64,000 nt of DNA from assembly GCA_050247435.1 (NCBI GenBank), contig JBFWUF010000014.1, positions 1 to 64,000 of the forward strand, given 5' to 3'. The notes under the pieces are model-generated. The model saw only the letters and a list, made by a program, of their open reading frames with translations. It was not told the DNA's origin and ran no database searches. The position numbers were made by a program, and so were the translations under genes. This DNA is from JAJVID01 sp050247435. GTDB lineage: Bacteria > Acidobacteriota > Blastocatellia > RBC074. How positions within the stretch are numbered: the stretch's first letter is position 1; each line of letters opens with the position of its first letter. This document shows positions 29,866 to 39,611 of this stretch, piece after piece.

Positions 29866-30379
29866 TTCAAAAACTGCTTTCGGTTAAGTTCGCTCAGTTT
29901 GACTGTAGCTGAAGCTCTTGCCTGCACAAAAGGATTTGACTCACGCCACGACGAAGTTACCGCGCGACGCTCGTGTGAGGGTAAAGCAGCCGGTCTGAGT
30001 TGCTCCTAAGGCTATTCGTCAGAGCTTTCTTCAGAGCTATCCATGGGGGCAATCGTAATTCGGATTGAGGGTTCCGTACGATTTGTCGTCGGCACACTTC
30101 GCCTGCTTATAAAAAGAACTCCGCATCTTTCACGCCTCAGCTTGCCGGAGGTTCATAAAAATTTCGTTTCGCGCGCAACCGCTACAAGTCTTCACCTGGT
30201 TTTATGTGTGTGAAAATTGGAGGCTGAAAACAAAACGGAGCGCGGCTACAAACAGGCAGTCGCGCTCCGTGACCATTAGAGGCAATCCGGCCAGCCTATC
30301 GCAGTGAACTTGGCCGGTGAGTTGGATATGAGTATATAACCTTCCGCTTACGATGGCCGCTCACGACGGCCGCTTACGA
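29866..30379. other. Gap between the gspF start and the exported-protein stop
   Basis: 514 bases with no gene. It should contain the promoter of the secretion operon. Visible structure is one terminator (30235-30270) and three 13-base near-repeats at 30345-30383 (CGCTTACGATGGC, CGCTCACGACGGC, CGCTTACGACTAC), the last of which overlaps the stop of the gene at 30380. Confidence 0.5.
30235..30270 (-). terminator. Intrinsic terminator of the 30380-31516 gene
   Basis: Perfect 10-bp arms ACGGAGCGCG (30235-30244) and CGCGCTCCGT (30261-30270). Read on the minus strand the stem is followed by TTTGTTTT. It lies 110 bases after the stop of the exported-protein gene. Confidence 0.75.
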
Positions 30380-31516
30380 CTACTTAATACACAAGCCGCC
30401 GCCATTGGTCGGCAGTTCAATGGACTGGCAACCCGGCGGGAAGATGGGGATAGTGATTGAATATCCCGGAGCGTTGAAGACCGTCGCGTACCGCAGGTTA
30501 TGTCCCCCGGTAAACCCGGTAACGGCCGAACCGATCTTCGTCGCCGTAGCGCCCATCAAAGGAATGTTGGTGAGCGAAACCGTCGAACCTGACGTGTCGC
30601 AAATAATCTTTCGATTACCGACTCCGTAGAACGTCGCCCAGCCGGTGCGCCCACTGGGCACAATCGTGTTGATGTTGGGCGCCGTGCGAATTGATGAAAT
30701 TCTCTGTTTGTCCGACGCCAGGAAACAACTCAACGGCAACTGTCCTGAAAAATTGTTCTCCTGATCGTCGCGAACCACGAAGAAGAGCGTGGCGCTGGAC
30801 GCCCCTCCGGTCGAGAGATCAGCCAAAGGCGAATAGACATAGAGTCTCGTGTCAGCAAGCGGCGCGCCGATGCCTCCCACCTGGCTCGGGAAGCTGTCGA
30901 GCACCATCGAATAAGGCAGCGAATCGTATTGCCTGCCGTCAAAGAACATCGTCGCGGTCGTACCGTCCGCATTAGCCGGCGAAGCGTAGTCGCCATCGCG
31001 GCGCGCGGCGGCCATCGCGGCGAGACTGAAACGATGCACGGTCGGAGTCACCACCAATTCATCGCCGGCCAGATAATTGAAACTCGCCGGACGACCCGCC
31101 GAATCAACAGCGACGACGACGATGTAGCCGGTCACATTCGGATCCAGGTCGGAAACAACGAAACTCGTGGTTTGATTGCGAGTAAGGCAGATAAACGCGT
31201 CGGCGACATTGCAGGTGTCGCTGTCAACGAAGAAGACATGAACCGCGATGTTATGAATGGGATTCGCGTTGGTGATGTTAATGCGAGTGTTGATCTGCGC
31301 GCTAGCCGCGTTGCTGGTGTAGTAGTTGAAGAAAAGCACGCTGCCGAGTTTGTTCTCGCTCACGCCAAGCCCTTGCGCGGCGCCGATGGCGTCACCTGGC
31401 AGCCCCGGAATATTCTGAGCGTAGGCGCTGACGGCGAGTCCAGCGCTTAACAACATGATCAGCAGAAGCGTCGTGTATGAAACCTTGAACGGAAGACGGC
31501 GACGTGAGGTTCGCAT
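30380..31516 (-). CDS. Exported protein of unknown function, relative of the 1-231 gene
   Basis: 378 residues. An N-terminal signal peptide with a basic start (MRTSRRRLPFKVSY) and the core TLLLIMLLSAGLAVSAYAQ. The mature protein is beta-rich, with NYYTSNAASAQINTRINITN and HVFFVDSDTC early and several cysteines that could pair (DTCN/FICL, SCFL, KIICD, PPGC, GLCIK). The C-terminal 90 residues match the fragment at the left edge (TIVPSGRTGWATFYGVGN, GGHNL, IPIFPPGC). I recognise no domain name. It is a single gene with its own terminator and may be well expressed. It could be an adhesin or S-layer-like surface protein, but this is a guess from composition. Confidence 0.7.
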   Translation of the reverse strand: MRTSRRRLPFKVSYTTLLLIMLLSAGLAVSAYAQNIPGLPGDAIGAAQGLGVSENKLGSVLFFNYYTSNAASAQINTRINITNANPIHNIAVHVFFVDSDTCNVADAFICLTRNQTTSFVVSDLDPNVTGYIVVVAVDSAGRPASFNYLAGDELVVTPTVHRFSLAAMAAARRDGDYASPANADGTTATMFFDGRQYDSLPYSMVLDSFPSQVGGIGAPLADTRLYVYSPLADLSTGGASSATLFFVVRDDQENNFSGQLPLSCFLASDKQRISSIRTAPNINTIVPSGRTGWATFYGVGNRKIICDTSGSTVSLTNIPLMGATATKIGSAVTGFTGGHNLRYATVFNAPGYSITIPIFPPGCQSIELPTNGGGLCIK

Positions 31517-32269
31517 CTTGTTCTCCTCTCCTCGCGGCGGCAGCCTTTGATTTAGCGATTTACGGATTCCATGTTTTGCTTACATATAAACCCGTAAATA
31601 GAATTCGAGGCTAAGGCGCGGCGCGCCGGCATAATGGAATTCAACTAGAACTCGATGATTGGTGTTTGCCCTGTTGCCAGTGATGATTATCAACGGGGGT
31701 GACTAAGCTCGCACGACATTGGCGTCCCGCATTCCCCATAAAAACGAAGCGACGATTCAATCTTAATCAACCTTTGCTATCAAATCGCGTTTCGGGGAAA
31801 GGGTCGAGGCTGCGAAAGGGTCGCTTCAATCAAGTGAAGCTTTGAGGTTCGCGGCCAACGGGGCGGATTGTAGCTTCGTTTGCATGGTGAGTCAACAAAC
31901 TTTTCTTCCTTTTGCCAAGCGGCGCTGTTTTTACCGGATTCATCCCATGACCTTATAAGCTGTCTCACCGGAACAATGCGACCGATATCTTGAATCGTGC
32001 GCTTGATTCCGCTCGCAGCAAGGTTCCGCACGATGGCAATCTTCTGGCCAAAGCTCAGGCGCCATGCTAAGCTACAGCCTCTTTTGAGAAGCGTTTGCGT
32101 TGAGCGCTCACAACGCTTAAAGACAAAGCGCTTTCAGCGCCTCCAGTTTCGAGTTTGCGTTCAATCAAATCAATTCGGCCGTGTTTTCCGCTAACGGCTT
32201 TGAAGGGTCGAATCCGCAGTGATCGGTCAGGAACACGATTTCACTCGCTTTCACGAATCCGCTGTCGCC
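31517..32269. other. Divergent gap, no gene seen
   Basis: About 750 bases between the divergent genes at 30380-31516 (minus) and 32270 (plus). No frame looks like protein. A short hairpin-like AGCGCTTTCAGCGC lies near 32129-32142. The region should hold both promoters, but I cannot point to convincing boxes. Confidence 0.4.
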
Positions 32270-32995
32270 ATGTCGCTTGGCAAGGGGCGAGCCACATCCA
32301 GTTTCCCTGCGAGCAAACTTTGTGTGAGTTTCATAGCTGGGCTTTGCGCCGGCCGCACTGGACTCTTCCTGGCTAACCCAACTTCGATCATCGGACGCGA
32401 TGAAGACTGCGACATCGCGCTCGACGGGCCTACGGTTTCGCGACGGCATTGCGAGATTGTCCGTCGAGGCGTTACGTACATTTTGCGAGACGGCAGCCGA
32501 AACGGCACATTCGTCAATGGCGAGCGCGTGGTTCAGGCGCAACTGCGCGACGGCGACCAGATCCGAATCGGCGCCAACGTGCTGCTCGTCCATCTATCTT
32601 CAGGCATTGCGACGGGCGTCATTTCGGGCAAGCTGACTGCGCAGAATCGCGTGCCACCTGTCATCGAACTTAAGCCTCACATCGTCGTAAAAGGATTGGA
32701 AGAAGGAGTGACGCAGCCGTTCAGCGAGGACTGCGTTACAATCGGACGCCGCGCCGACAATCACATAGCGATTGACGAGGATAACATCTCGCGCCGGCAT
32801 GCCACGGTTGAACGCCGCAACGGGCAGTATTTCATTCGTGATTCGGGAAGCGCCAATGGAACATTTTTGAACGATCAAAGAACGGACATCGCGCAACTCA
32901 ATGACGGAGACCGGCTGCGAATTGGGAGTTACCTGATAACAGCCAGTGTGGTTGAGCAGGACTGCATATTGAATTTCAAGAAGATCACGAAGTAG
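32270..32995 (+). CDS. Protein with two FHA domains
   Basis: About 241 residues if it starts at ATG 32270. A GTG at 32219 is possible but adds nothing recognisable. It contains two forkhead-associated domains in tandem, each with the phosphothreonine-binding signature: first IIGRDEDCDIALDGPTVSRRH followed by LRDGSRNGTFVNGE, second IGRRADNHIAIDEDNISRRH followed by RDSGSANGTFLNDQ. Both keep the GR, SRRH and NGT residues that contact phosphothreonine. It is cytoplasmic. It ends 22 bases before a serine/threonine kinase gene and is most likely a substrate or adaptor of that kinase. Confidence 0.88.
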   Translation: MSLGKGRATSSFPASKLCVSFIAGLCAGRTGLFLANPTSIIGRDEDCDIALDGPTVSRRHCEIVRRGVTYILRDGSRNGTFVNGERVVQAQLRDGDQIRIGANVLLVHLSSGIATGVISGKLTAQNRVPPVIELKPHIVVKGLEEGVTQPFSEDCVTIGRRADNHIAIDEDNISRRHATVERRNGQYFIRDSGSANGTFLNDQRTDIAQLNDGDRLRIGSYLITASVVEQDCILNFKKITK

Positions 32996-33017
32996 AGCGC
33001 TCATTTTTATTACATTT

Positions 33018-34913
33018 ATGCTCGGACGCACCATAGGTAATTACGAGGTAGTCAGCCAGTTCGGCGAAGGCGGAATGGGCGAACTTTATCTCGGACGCCA
33101 CACCCGCCTGGCGCGCGAGGTCATCATAAAAACCATCCGCACGGAAGATTTTTCGGCTCGCCAGGTCGAGCACCTGCGCGACAGGCTCGAACGCGAAGCC
33201 TTCGTCCAATCGCAACTCGATCACCCCAACATCGTCCGCGTCTATGATTTCATCGCCGTCGGAGACACGACCTGCATCGTGATGGAATACGTCCCCGGAC
33301 GCGACCTGCGGAAGATGATCTCTCGTGAAACCGGCCCGGTGCCGGCGGCGCGCGCGATCAGGTTGTTCAAACAGGTTCTGGCCGCTGTTGATTACGCGCA
33401 TCACTTCATCTACCAGGACAATTCGGGCGAACGTCATCAAGGAATCATCCACCGCGACCTCAAACCGGCCAACATCCTGGTCACGCCGGAAGACGTGGTG
33501 AAAGTCACCGACTTCGGTATCGTCAAAGTTCGCGGCGTCAAAGGCGGCACGCAGATGGGCTTCAATCCTGGCACGCCCGAATACATGAGTCCCGAGCAGG
33601 CGCGCGGGCGCGAACTCGATCAACGCTCCGACATCTACTCGCTCGGCGTGGTCTTTTACGAGATGCTGACCGGGCATGTGCCGTTCGAGGACGAAGGCAG
33701 CGGCACCTCCGATTACGAAATTCGCCGCGGACACATCGAACTGCCCGTCCCCTCATTCTCGAAATATTATCCGGGCGTCTCGCAGGAACTTGAGAAGATC
33801 ACTTTCAAAGCTCTTGAGAAAAGTCCTGATGACCGTTATCAAACCGGGCAACAGTTCCTGGATGTCCTGGAAGAGTTCGAGCAGACTGGCTTCGCAAGGT
33901 TGACGGGGCGAATGCCCGGCGGACGCCAAACTATGGTGGCTCCGGATCGAACCACGAACCGCCGGAATCTGGCCGAAGCCCCGACCGTGGCCGTCAGTGA
34001 GACGGTAATCACAGACCCAAATCAACCGTTCACCAACAACAACGCCTACAACGACTATTCGAAGAATGCGCCCTCGCCGGTCTCCGAACCGAGGCCGCGC
34101 GGAGTTTTGTTCAAGGAGCCTGCTCCACCGAAATCCAAAACACCCCTCGTCGTTGGAATCGCTCTCGTCACGCTGCTCACAATCGGCGTGGCCTACTGGT
34201 TGATCACCAGCTCGACGCCCCCGCCAGGCCCGAATCCGAATTCGGGGCCGGGAGTCCCAGTTGGAATGGTTTCGATTCCAGCCGGTGAATTTATGATGGG
34301 GCGCAATGACGGCAACGACTTCGAAAAGCCCGCGCATCTGGTCAAAGTCGAATCTTTCCTCATTGATCAGACCGAAGTCACCAACACGGATTACGCCGAG
34401 TTTGTCAGGCAAACCCGCAGAGATCCCCCGGATCATTGGATAGACGGGAACTTCGCGCCCGGCGATGACCGGCGCCCAGTCGTAAAGGTCAGTTGGTACG
34501 ACGCCCGCGACTATTGCGCCTGGAAGGGCAAGCGATTGCCGAGCGAAGAGGAATGGGAGTTCGCCGCGCGCGGCAAAGAGAGCCTTCTCTATCCGTACGG
34601 CAATCAATGGAACCAGCGATTCTCGAACGCGAGCGAATCAAACCTGGGCAAGCCACACGTTGTGGGAAGTTACCCTGACGGCGCAAGCCCGTTTAAGGTT
34701 CTCGACATGGCCGGCAACGTCGCGGAATGGACAGGCAGCGATTACAAACCTTATCCAAACAGTCCCGCCAGACCGCAGGAGGGGCAAAAGGTCATTCGCG
34801 GCGGTTCCTATTCCAACCCGGCTGTACAACAAACGGCGACAGATCGTTATTTCAATCTCCCCAACAGGACCTTTGAATATATCGGATTTCGCTGCGCGCA
34901 AAACGCCAGGTGA
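33018..34913 (+). CDS. Membrane serine/threonine protein kinase with outer FGE-sulfatase-fold domain
   Basis: 631 residues. The Hanks-type kinase domain is at about 9-290, with catalytic K38, HRDLKPAN (D147), DFG (165-167) and PEYMSPEQ in the activation segment, so it should be active. A Pro/Asn-rich linker follows, then one membrane segment (376-398). An FGE-sulfatase/SUMF1-type domain (about 417-630) has MVSIPAGEFMMG, VSWYDARDYCAW, RLPSEEEWEFAARG, MAGNVAEWT, RGGS and GFRC. True formylglycine-generating enzymes need two active cysteines near the end. Here only GFRC remains, so the outer domain is probably a ligand sensor. The FHA gene upstream and the exported protein downstream suggest one signalling operon. 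Confidence 0.9.
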   Translation: MLGRTIGNYEVVSQFGEGGMGELYLGRHTRLAREVIIKTIRTEDFSARQVEHLRDRLEREAFVQSQLDHPNIVRVYDFIAVGDTTCIVMEYVPGRDLRKMISRETGPVPAARAIRLFKQVLAAVDYAHHFIYQDNSGERHQGIIHRDLKPANILVTPEDVVKVTDFGIVKVRGVKGGTQMGFNPGTPEYMSPEQARGRELDQRSDIYSLGVVFYEMLTGHVPFEDEGSGTSDYEIRRGHIELPVPSFSKYYPGVSQELEKITFKALEKSPDDRYQTGQQFLDVLEEFEQTGFARLTGRMPGGRQTMVAPDRTTNRRNLAEAPTVAVSETVITDPNQPFTNNNAYNDYSKNAPSPVSEPRPRGVLFKEPAPPKSKTPLVVGIALVTLLTIGVAYWLITSSTPPPGPNPNSGPGVPVGMVSIPAGEFMMGRNDGNDFEKPAHLVKVESFLIDQTEVTNTDYAEFVRQTRRDPPDHWIDGNFAPGDDRRPVVKVSWYDARDYCAWKGKRLPSEEEWEFAARGKESLLYPYGNQWNQRFSNASESNLGKPHVVGSYPDGASPFKVLDMAGNVAEWTGSDYKPYPNSPARPQEGQKVIRGGSYSNPAVQQTATDRYFNLPNRTFEYIGFRCAQNAR

Positions 34914-34939
34914 TTTCACGATTCAAATGAGTTTGTAAC

Positions 34940-36424
34940 ATGGCTGTCGAGTCACGCTCTCCACTCTTATTCTTAAGTCCCGCGTCGAATCGGCGCGTGA
35001 TTTTGAGCCTCTTTGCGCTCATCTTCTGCCTCCTTGCCGCCGCGCCGGAAATCTTCGCTCAACGTGAATACACGGTGGTCAAGCCGCGCGCCCGCTCCGC
35101 GTCGGACCCCGTCACGGTTCCCAGAAGAGCGTCTCAAGCCACGAAGGGATTGCTGGTAGTGCTTCTCGATCCTGAAGTCGCCGGCAAGGTCGTAATCACC
35201 GACACCAGAGGCCGCGTCTTGGAAGAAGGAGAAGCCGACGCATCCGGCCAGGCGGTTTTCGAATTGAGAAGAGGCCTGAGCTACCTCGTCAAGGCGAGTT
35301 TCCCAGGTTATGTAAGCGCTCAAGCGAAGTCCACCGCGCTCAGGGCCAGCGCTTCGGTGCGCCTGACTCTCAAGGCGCAATTCGCAAAACTGGAGATTCC
35401 GGGCCTGCCCACGGGCGCGCAGGTTTTAATTGACAACCAACTTCGCGCGACCGCCAGCCAAAGCCTTGTCGTGCTCGACAACCTGGAGCCTGGCGCCCAT
35501 TCGCTGCTCGTCCGTCATCCCGAATACAACGATTATTCGGTTAATCTCGGCAATCTGGAAGCCGGGAGCGAGGTGCGCTTCTTCCCGCTGAACACAATTC
35601 TCGTCAAAGTCGCCAAGCTGACGATTCAAGGTCCAGCCGGAGCGACAGTCCTGATTGACGGCGCCGTGCAGGGTAAAATCCGACCTGATGGCGCGGTACA
35701 GATTGATTACGAACTCAATCAGGCATCCGAGCGAACGATCAGTGTGGAGTTGCTTGGCCATCAAACCTGGACGAAGCTTGAGTTGCTTTCGCCGGGGCCG
35801 CGCACGATCACGGCCACGCTCGATCCGATAGCCACTTCGGCCGGCGTCTCGGATTTCTTCGACAATCTGTCGCTCTGGAAGGCGCCGCCTTCTTGGAAGA
35901 TCATCTCCGACGCGCGCAACAAAAAGCTCGAGGTCAAAGGCGAGCAACTTGGTCTGCTCGGCGATAAAGTCTACCGCGATTTCGACGCCAACTTCCTGCT
36001 CTGGCTCAACGACGGCAAAGGCGCGACCTGGGCGATGCGCGCCAGCAAAGACGGACGAAGCTATTACCTCTTTCATCTCGCCGGTTCAAAGTCAACGACT
36101 CACACGCCGAAGAAGTTTTACACTTATCTGGTCAGAGACGGCGCCGCTCCGATCGAAGTCAGCACTCCCGTCCCCGTGCTTATCAATCTCGACCAGAGAG
36201 GCCCTTTCACCGTTACGGTCAGCGTGCGCGGTTACACCATCACGCAAAGCATCACTGACACGGCCGCCGATGAGAGCGATCTTGGAAAATGGACAGACAC
36301 GACGGCGACGAAAGACAAGTTCCTCTACGGCTCTGTCGGATTCCGCGCGCTCTCCGGCGAAATCTTCCAGGTGGACGATCTCAATCTCGAACCTCTCAAT
36401 CCTGAACCTGCGAAACAGCAGTGA
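34940..36424 (+). CDS. Exported PEGA-like repeat protein
   Basis: 494 residues, 26 bases after the kinase gene. The N-terminus has a signal segment (RRVILSLFALIFCLLAAAPEIFAQ). The first 290 residues contain three or four PEGA-like beta units with the pattern V-x-G-P-x-G-A-x-V-x-I-D (LEIPGLPTGAQVLIDN, LTIQGPAGATVLIDG). The last 200 residues look like a concanavalin/LamG-type sandwich (FDNLSLWKAPPSWKII... YRDFDANFLLWLNDG... VGFRALSGEIFQVDDLNLEPL), as in sugar- or peptidoglycan-binding envelope proteins. It may be what the kinase senses or controls at the envelope. That link rests on gene order only. Confidence 0.65.
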   Translation: MAVESRSPLLFLSPASNRRVILSLFALIFCLLAAAPEIFAQREYTVVKPRARSASDPVTVPRRASQATKGLLVVLLDPEVAGKVVITDTRGRVLEEGEADASGQAVFELRRGLSYLVKASFPGYVSAQAKSTALRASASVRLTLKAQFAKLEIPGLPTGAQVLIDNQLRATASQSLVVLDNLEPGAHSLLVRHPEYNDYSVNLGNLEAGSEVRFFPLNTILVKVAKLTIQGPAGATVLIDGAVQGKIRPDGAVQIDYELNQASERTISVELLGHQTWTKLELLSPGPRTITATLDPIATSAGVSDFFDNLSLWKAPPSWKIISDARNKKLEVKGEQLGLLGDKVYRDFDANFLLWLNDGKGATWAMRASKDGRSYYLFHLAGSKSTTHTPKKFYTYLVRDGAAPIEVSTPVPVLINLDQRGPFTVTVSVRGYTITQSITDTAADESDLGKWTDTTATKDKFLYGSVGFRALSGEIFQVDDLNLEPLNPEPAKQQ

Positions 36425-36501
36425 CGTATGACTCACTTTAGAGCGATGAGTGGTATCATCCATTCCTCGACTCGAATATTCAGTTATCACACTGCAAAGT
36501 T

Positions 36502-37884
36502 ATGGCTAATAAAAACAAAATTAACCCGGTCAGACGCTCCACATTCGGCCAGCCGTCGTCCAACAAACCAGGTGGCGGTCAGATGACCGATTGGTTTACC
36601 AATCACATCTCGCGCCGCTCGGTCGGCAAAGGCCTGGCGTGGGGCGCGGTGCTGACGATGGCCGGGGTCACCGTCTATCAACTCGCCAGCGACGACGATC
36701 CCGAAGTCTCCGAAGATTCGCTCGATCTGCAAAAGAAACAGGGCTGGAATATCGGCTCGACCGACAAGAAGCTCTCTTTCGTCGGCGCGACCATGACCGA
36801 TAGCCGAGGTAATCTCTGGCGCGGTTTCGATCCGAATTATCTGATCTCGGTCTACCAGCCGCGCGATCCGCAATGGAAAACGTTCTTCGCGCCGACGCTG
36901 ATTCAATCGCTCTCTCAATCGTCGCTCGGTTCGCAGATGAAGCCCGTCAACGCTCCGACGATGCCCGACACTTACGAGCGCGCCGGCGCGCTGCGCAATC
37001 TGATTTCGCAAACTCCGGACGCCAAACAGACGCTGATCATCTCCGATCTGCCCGGCCCGCAATCAATCGCGGTCGGCGCGGCGATGGCCGACACCGCGCA
37101 CCTGATCCCGATTTTCGACAACTGGCCGCATCCGCTCGGCGTGGTTCGCTCGCACGAAACACTCGGCGCGATGGCCTACTACGCCGGCGAGATTGACGAG
37201 AAGCGCTCGAAGCTCACCGAGAACTCTCCGGCAATGCTGCTGCTCGACAGCAACCGTCTCACGCCGTACTCCGATCAGGACACGCAGTTCGACAACCGCT
37301 ATCTGGCGAAGCTGCCGCCCACCGATCAACTCAAACAACGCGGCATCCAGCAAGTGATCTATCTGGTCAAGGATCAAAACCAGAAGCAGGAACTCGACGA
37401 CATCAACGACGACCTGATCGAGTGGCAGAAGCAGGGAATCAACGTGCGCATGCTGCGGCTGTCCGATTTCAAACCTTACGACGAACCCGCGCAGGCGGCC
37501 ACGGCCGGGACTTCAACATCATCTTCCACGGTTCAGCGGCATTATTACTATGGCGGTTCGCCAATGATGCACTGGTGGTTCTTCAGCAACTACGGCTATG
37601 GTTACCCGCGCGACGTCTATGTCTATCGCGATGGGCGCAACGTTCCGATCCCGCCGCGCTCGACTTCAGGCCCAACCTACGATCCTCCGAACTACCGTCC
37701 CACGTCGCGTCCGACGGTCTTCAACGCCTCGCGCGTCGGCGGAGTGACGGGGGTTGGCAAAACCAGGCCGAGCGGTTTTGGCCGCACCAGCGTCAGAGTC
37801 TCGAACGACGGGCGGGTCACGGGAGTCAGGTCGGGAAGGTCAGGCTCTTACGGGCGCAGTGGCGGCGGATGGTTTGGTGGATAG
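36502..37884 (+). CDS. Uncharacterised protein with Tyr/Gly/Arg-rich tail
   Basis: 460 residues with no family I recognise. Near the N-terminus SRRSVGKGLAWGAVLTMAGV forms one hydrophobic segment after twin arginines, so it may be a membrane anchor or an unusual Tat-like signal. A globular middle (about 80-330) has several Rossmann-like runs (TLIISDLPGPQSIAVGAAMA, AMLLLDSNRL, IQQVIYLVKDQNQ). The tail is low complexity, rich in Ser, Gly, Arg and Tyr, and ends GSYGRSGGGWFGG. It follows the PEGA-like gene on the same strand and heads a run of three unknown genes. The tail resembles that of aggregating or surface-exposed proteins, which is inference. Confidence 0.55.
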   Translation: MANKNKINPVRRSTFGQPSSNKPGGGQMTDWFTNHISRRSVGKGLAWGAVLTMAGVTVYQLASDDDPEVSEDSLDLQKKQGWNIGSTDKKLSFVGATMTDSRGNLWRGFDPNYLISVYQPRDPQWKTFFAPTLIQSLSQSSLGSQMKPVNAPTMPDTYERAGALRNLISQTPDAKQTLIISDLPGPQSIAVGAAMADTAHLIPIFDNWPHPLGVVRSHETLGAMAYYAGEIDEKRSKLTENSPAMLLLDSNRLTPYSDQDTQFDNRYLAKLPPTDQLKQRGIQQVIYLVKDQNQKQELDDINDDLIEWQKQGINVRMLRLSDFKPYDEPAQAATAGTSTSSSTVQRHYYYGGSPMMHWWFFSNYGYGYPRDVYVYRDGRNVPIPPRSTSGPTYDPPNYRPTSRPTVFNASRVGGVTGVGKTRPSGFGRTSVRVSNDGRVTGVRSGRSGSYGRSGGGWFGG

Positions 37885-37923
37885 GGACAAACCTGAGTTT
37901 TGCAAAGCCGTTTTCGGGGGCCG

Positions 37924-37965
37924 ATATGCCATATTTCATATGACATATCGCATATTAAATATGGA
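37924..37965. repeat. Heptanucleotide repeat, ATATNNN family, copy 2
   Basis: Six units: ATATGCC, ATATTTC, ATATGAC, ATATCGC, ATATTAA, ATATGGA. The order matches the copy at 22424-22465 unit by unit, so the two are copies of one element and not chance AT-rich sequence. It lies in the gap before the next plus-strand gene. Confidence 0.85.
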
Positions 37966-37984
37966 CATTTGACAATGTCGCGCT

Positions 37985-38620
37985 ATGGCAGCCAGAACAG
38001 GCAACGACACTCCTGACGCTCAATCGCGGACTCTCACGCTTTCGAGCCAGAAGCTGAAAGCGCTACAGCCGGAACTCTACTCTTCACGAAGCTGGCAAAA
38101 GTTTTTGCGCGAAAACGGCTACCGTCTGAGCGCGCCGAACGAAAACGCGGATCATTGGAAAAATTACGTTGTAGAGAATTTGCGGCGGGGCGATTGCCGG
38201 GCCGCCATCGTCGTCTCCGCTGCGCCGCTGCTGATCGCGGCATATTCGAACGAGCTTGATTGCGTGGCGTTGTTGCGGTTCTCCGATCAATTCGCCGCGA
38301 AATACGATTTGAAAACCAGGTCGCGCCTGCTGGCCGTCAACATCCATCTCGAATGGAATTTTTTCCTGCCGGAAGATTTAAATCCCGGCCCGAGACAAAC
38401 CGGCAAGTACAGAAACTTCGCGCCGCTCATCGCGGAATTCCTGACCGACGGCGCCGAGGTCGTCAAAGACAAGAAAGCCGAAATCACCAAAGCTGAATGG
38501 GAACGCGCCGAGGCGCTTGGCAAAGAATACCTGAAACAAAATGGCGAGAAGGCCAGAGACGGAAGGCCGCTGCTCTGCCACTTGCCAGCCAAAGCTCCTG
38601 CGAAGACGAAAAGACGATAA
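37985..38620 (+). CDS. Uncharacterised cytoplasmic protein
   Basis: 211 residues, ATG at 37985 after a heptamer repeat. No signal peptide and no membrane segment. The middle (NLRRGDCRAAIVVSAAPLLIAAYSNELDCVALLRFSDQFA) has the look of an alpha/beta domain. The C-terminal 50 residues are rich in lysine and end in KAPAKTKRR, so it may contact nucleic acid or membrane lipids. It ends three bases before the next gene, with which it is surely cotranscribed. I cannot name a family. Confidence 0.55.
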   Translation: MAARTGNDTPDAQSRTLTLSSQKLKALQPELYSSRSWQKFLRENGYRLSAPNENADHWKNYVVENLRRGDCRAAIVVSAAPLLIAAYSNELDCVALLRFSDQFAAKYDLKTRSRLLAVNIHLEWNFFLPEDLNPGPRQTGKYRNFAPLIAEFLTDGAEVVKDKKAEITKAEWERAEALGKEYLKQNGEKARDGRPLLCHLPAKAPAKTKRR

Positions 38621-38623
38621 CTT

Positions 38624-39448
38624 ATGACCAATCCCGCACTCTTTTTGTTGATGGCCACAAGCGCCTACCTGATCGTGATGTTGATTCTCGCCGCTGTTTT
38701 CGCTGGCGGCGTCTATCTGGCCTGGCGCAGTTCCGGTCAGAATCAAATTGACCAGGGACGCAGATCGTTCCTCGGCGGACGCGGCGCGCAGAACGATCAC
38801 GCGCTCTTTTTCGGCCTCCAACTGGTCATTCAAGTATTCGGCGGCGATCAATTGCGCGCCCGCCTCGCCCGCTTGATCGAAGCAGAGGACGAGACCGACA
38901 GCGCCGACGAAAAACGCCGCTTCATGAAATCGGTCGCGTCACTGCTGATCGAAAACCAGTACGCGTGGGAGTACGGTTTCTGGGAATTCAGCGCCAACGC
39001 CGACACCGCGATCAGATCGTTCAATCAGTGGCGCAACGAGATCGAAGCCTCGATAGCGACCGAGCCTGAAGAGATGGGCAGCGAGGCTGACCGGCTGCAC
39101 CGCTTCTCCGACCAGAAAGAGTACCTGATCGTCACGCTGCTGATGCTGATAGACAACCGCGACGAACCCGTGGCCGATGACGTCGGCGATTACCAGTTCC
39201 GCCCGGCCTACTCGCAACTCGCGCTTCCCTTCCGCCAGTTGTGCGAACATTTCGACGAATCGGAATACTGGCGCTCAAGCACTTTTGAGAAGCTGCTGGA
39301 TGGCATCCGCGCTACTGACCCGCGCGTGATCGAGCGCGACGGAATCTATGTCTTTCCGGGAACGGAGCAGGACGGCCTCTCGTCATTCGATCTGATCAGC
39401 GACGAGGGATGGAAATACCTGACCGATCATTCCCTTCGTTTAGGCTAG
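38624..39448 (+). CDS. Uncharacterised membrane-anchored protein
   Basis: 274 residues. One N-terminal membrane segment (LMATSAYLIVMLILAAVFAGGVYLAW) and then a largely helical, acidic soluble part (RLARLIEAEDETDSADEKRRFMKSVASLL; WRNEIEASIATEPEE). No enzyme motif is seen. It comes directly after the 37985-38620 gene with a three-base gap, so the two products probably act together. As the last gene of the FHA-kinase run it may be a membrane partner of that pathway. This is context only. Confidence 0.55.
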   Translation: MTNPALFLLMATSAYLIVMLILAAVFAGGVYLAWRSSGQNQIDQGRRSFLGGRGAQNDHALFFGLQLVIQVFGGDQLRARLARLIEAEDETDSADEKRRFMKSVASLLIENQYAWEYGFWEFSANADTAIRSFNQWRNEIEASIATEPEEMGSEADRLHRFSDQKEYLIVTLLMLIDNRDEPVADDVGDYQFRPAYSQLALPFRQLCEHFDESEYWRSSTFEKLLDGIRATDPRVIERDGIYVFPGTEQDGLSSFDLISDEGWKYLTDHSLRLG

Positions 39449-39611
39449 GCTCCGGAGAAAGGCTGATTGGCGGCTCACGTCTCGTTTGTTTATAATCCCC
39501 GTCGTCGCGGCCGGCGCAATTTTCATAATCACTGACCCATCATCACCATCATTCCTGCAAGCCGCGCGAATGCCCGTCCCCCATCATCACAAAGTTAATC
39601 AGCTCGTTCAC

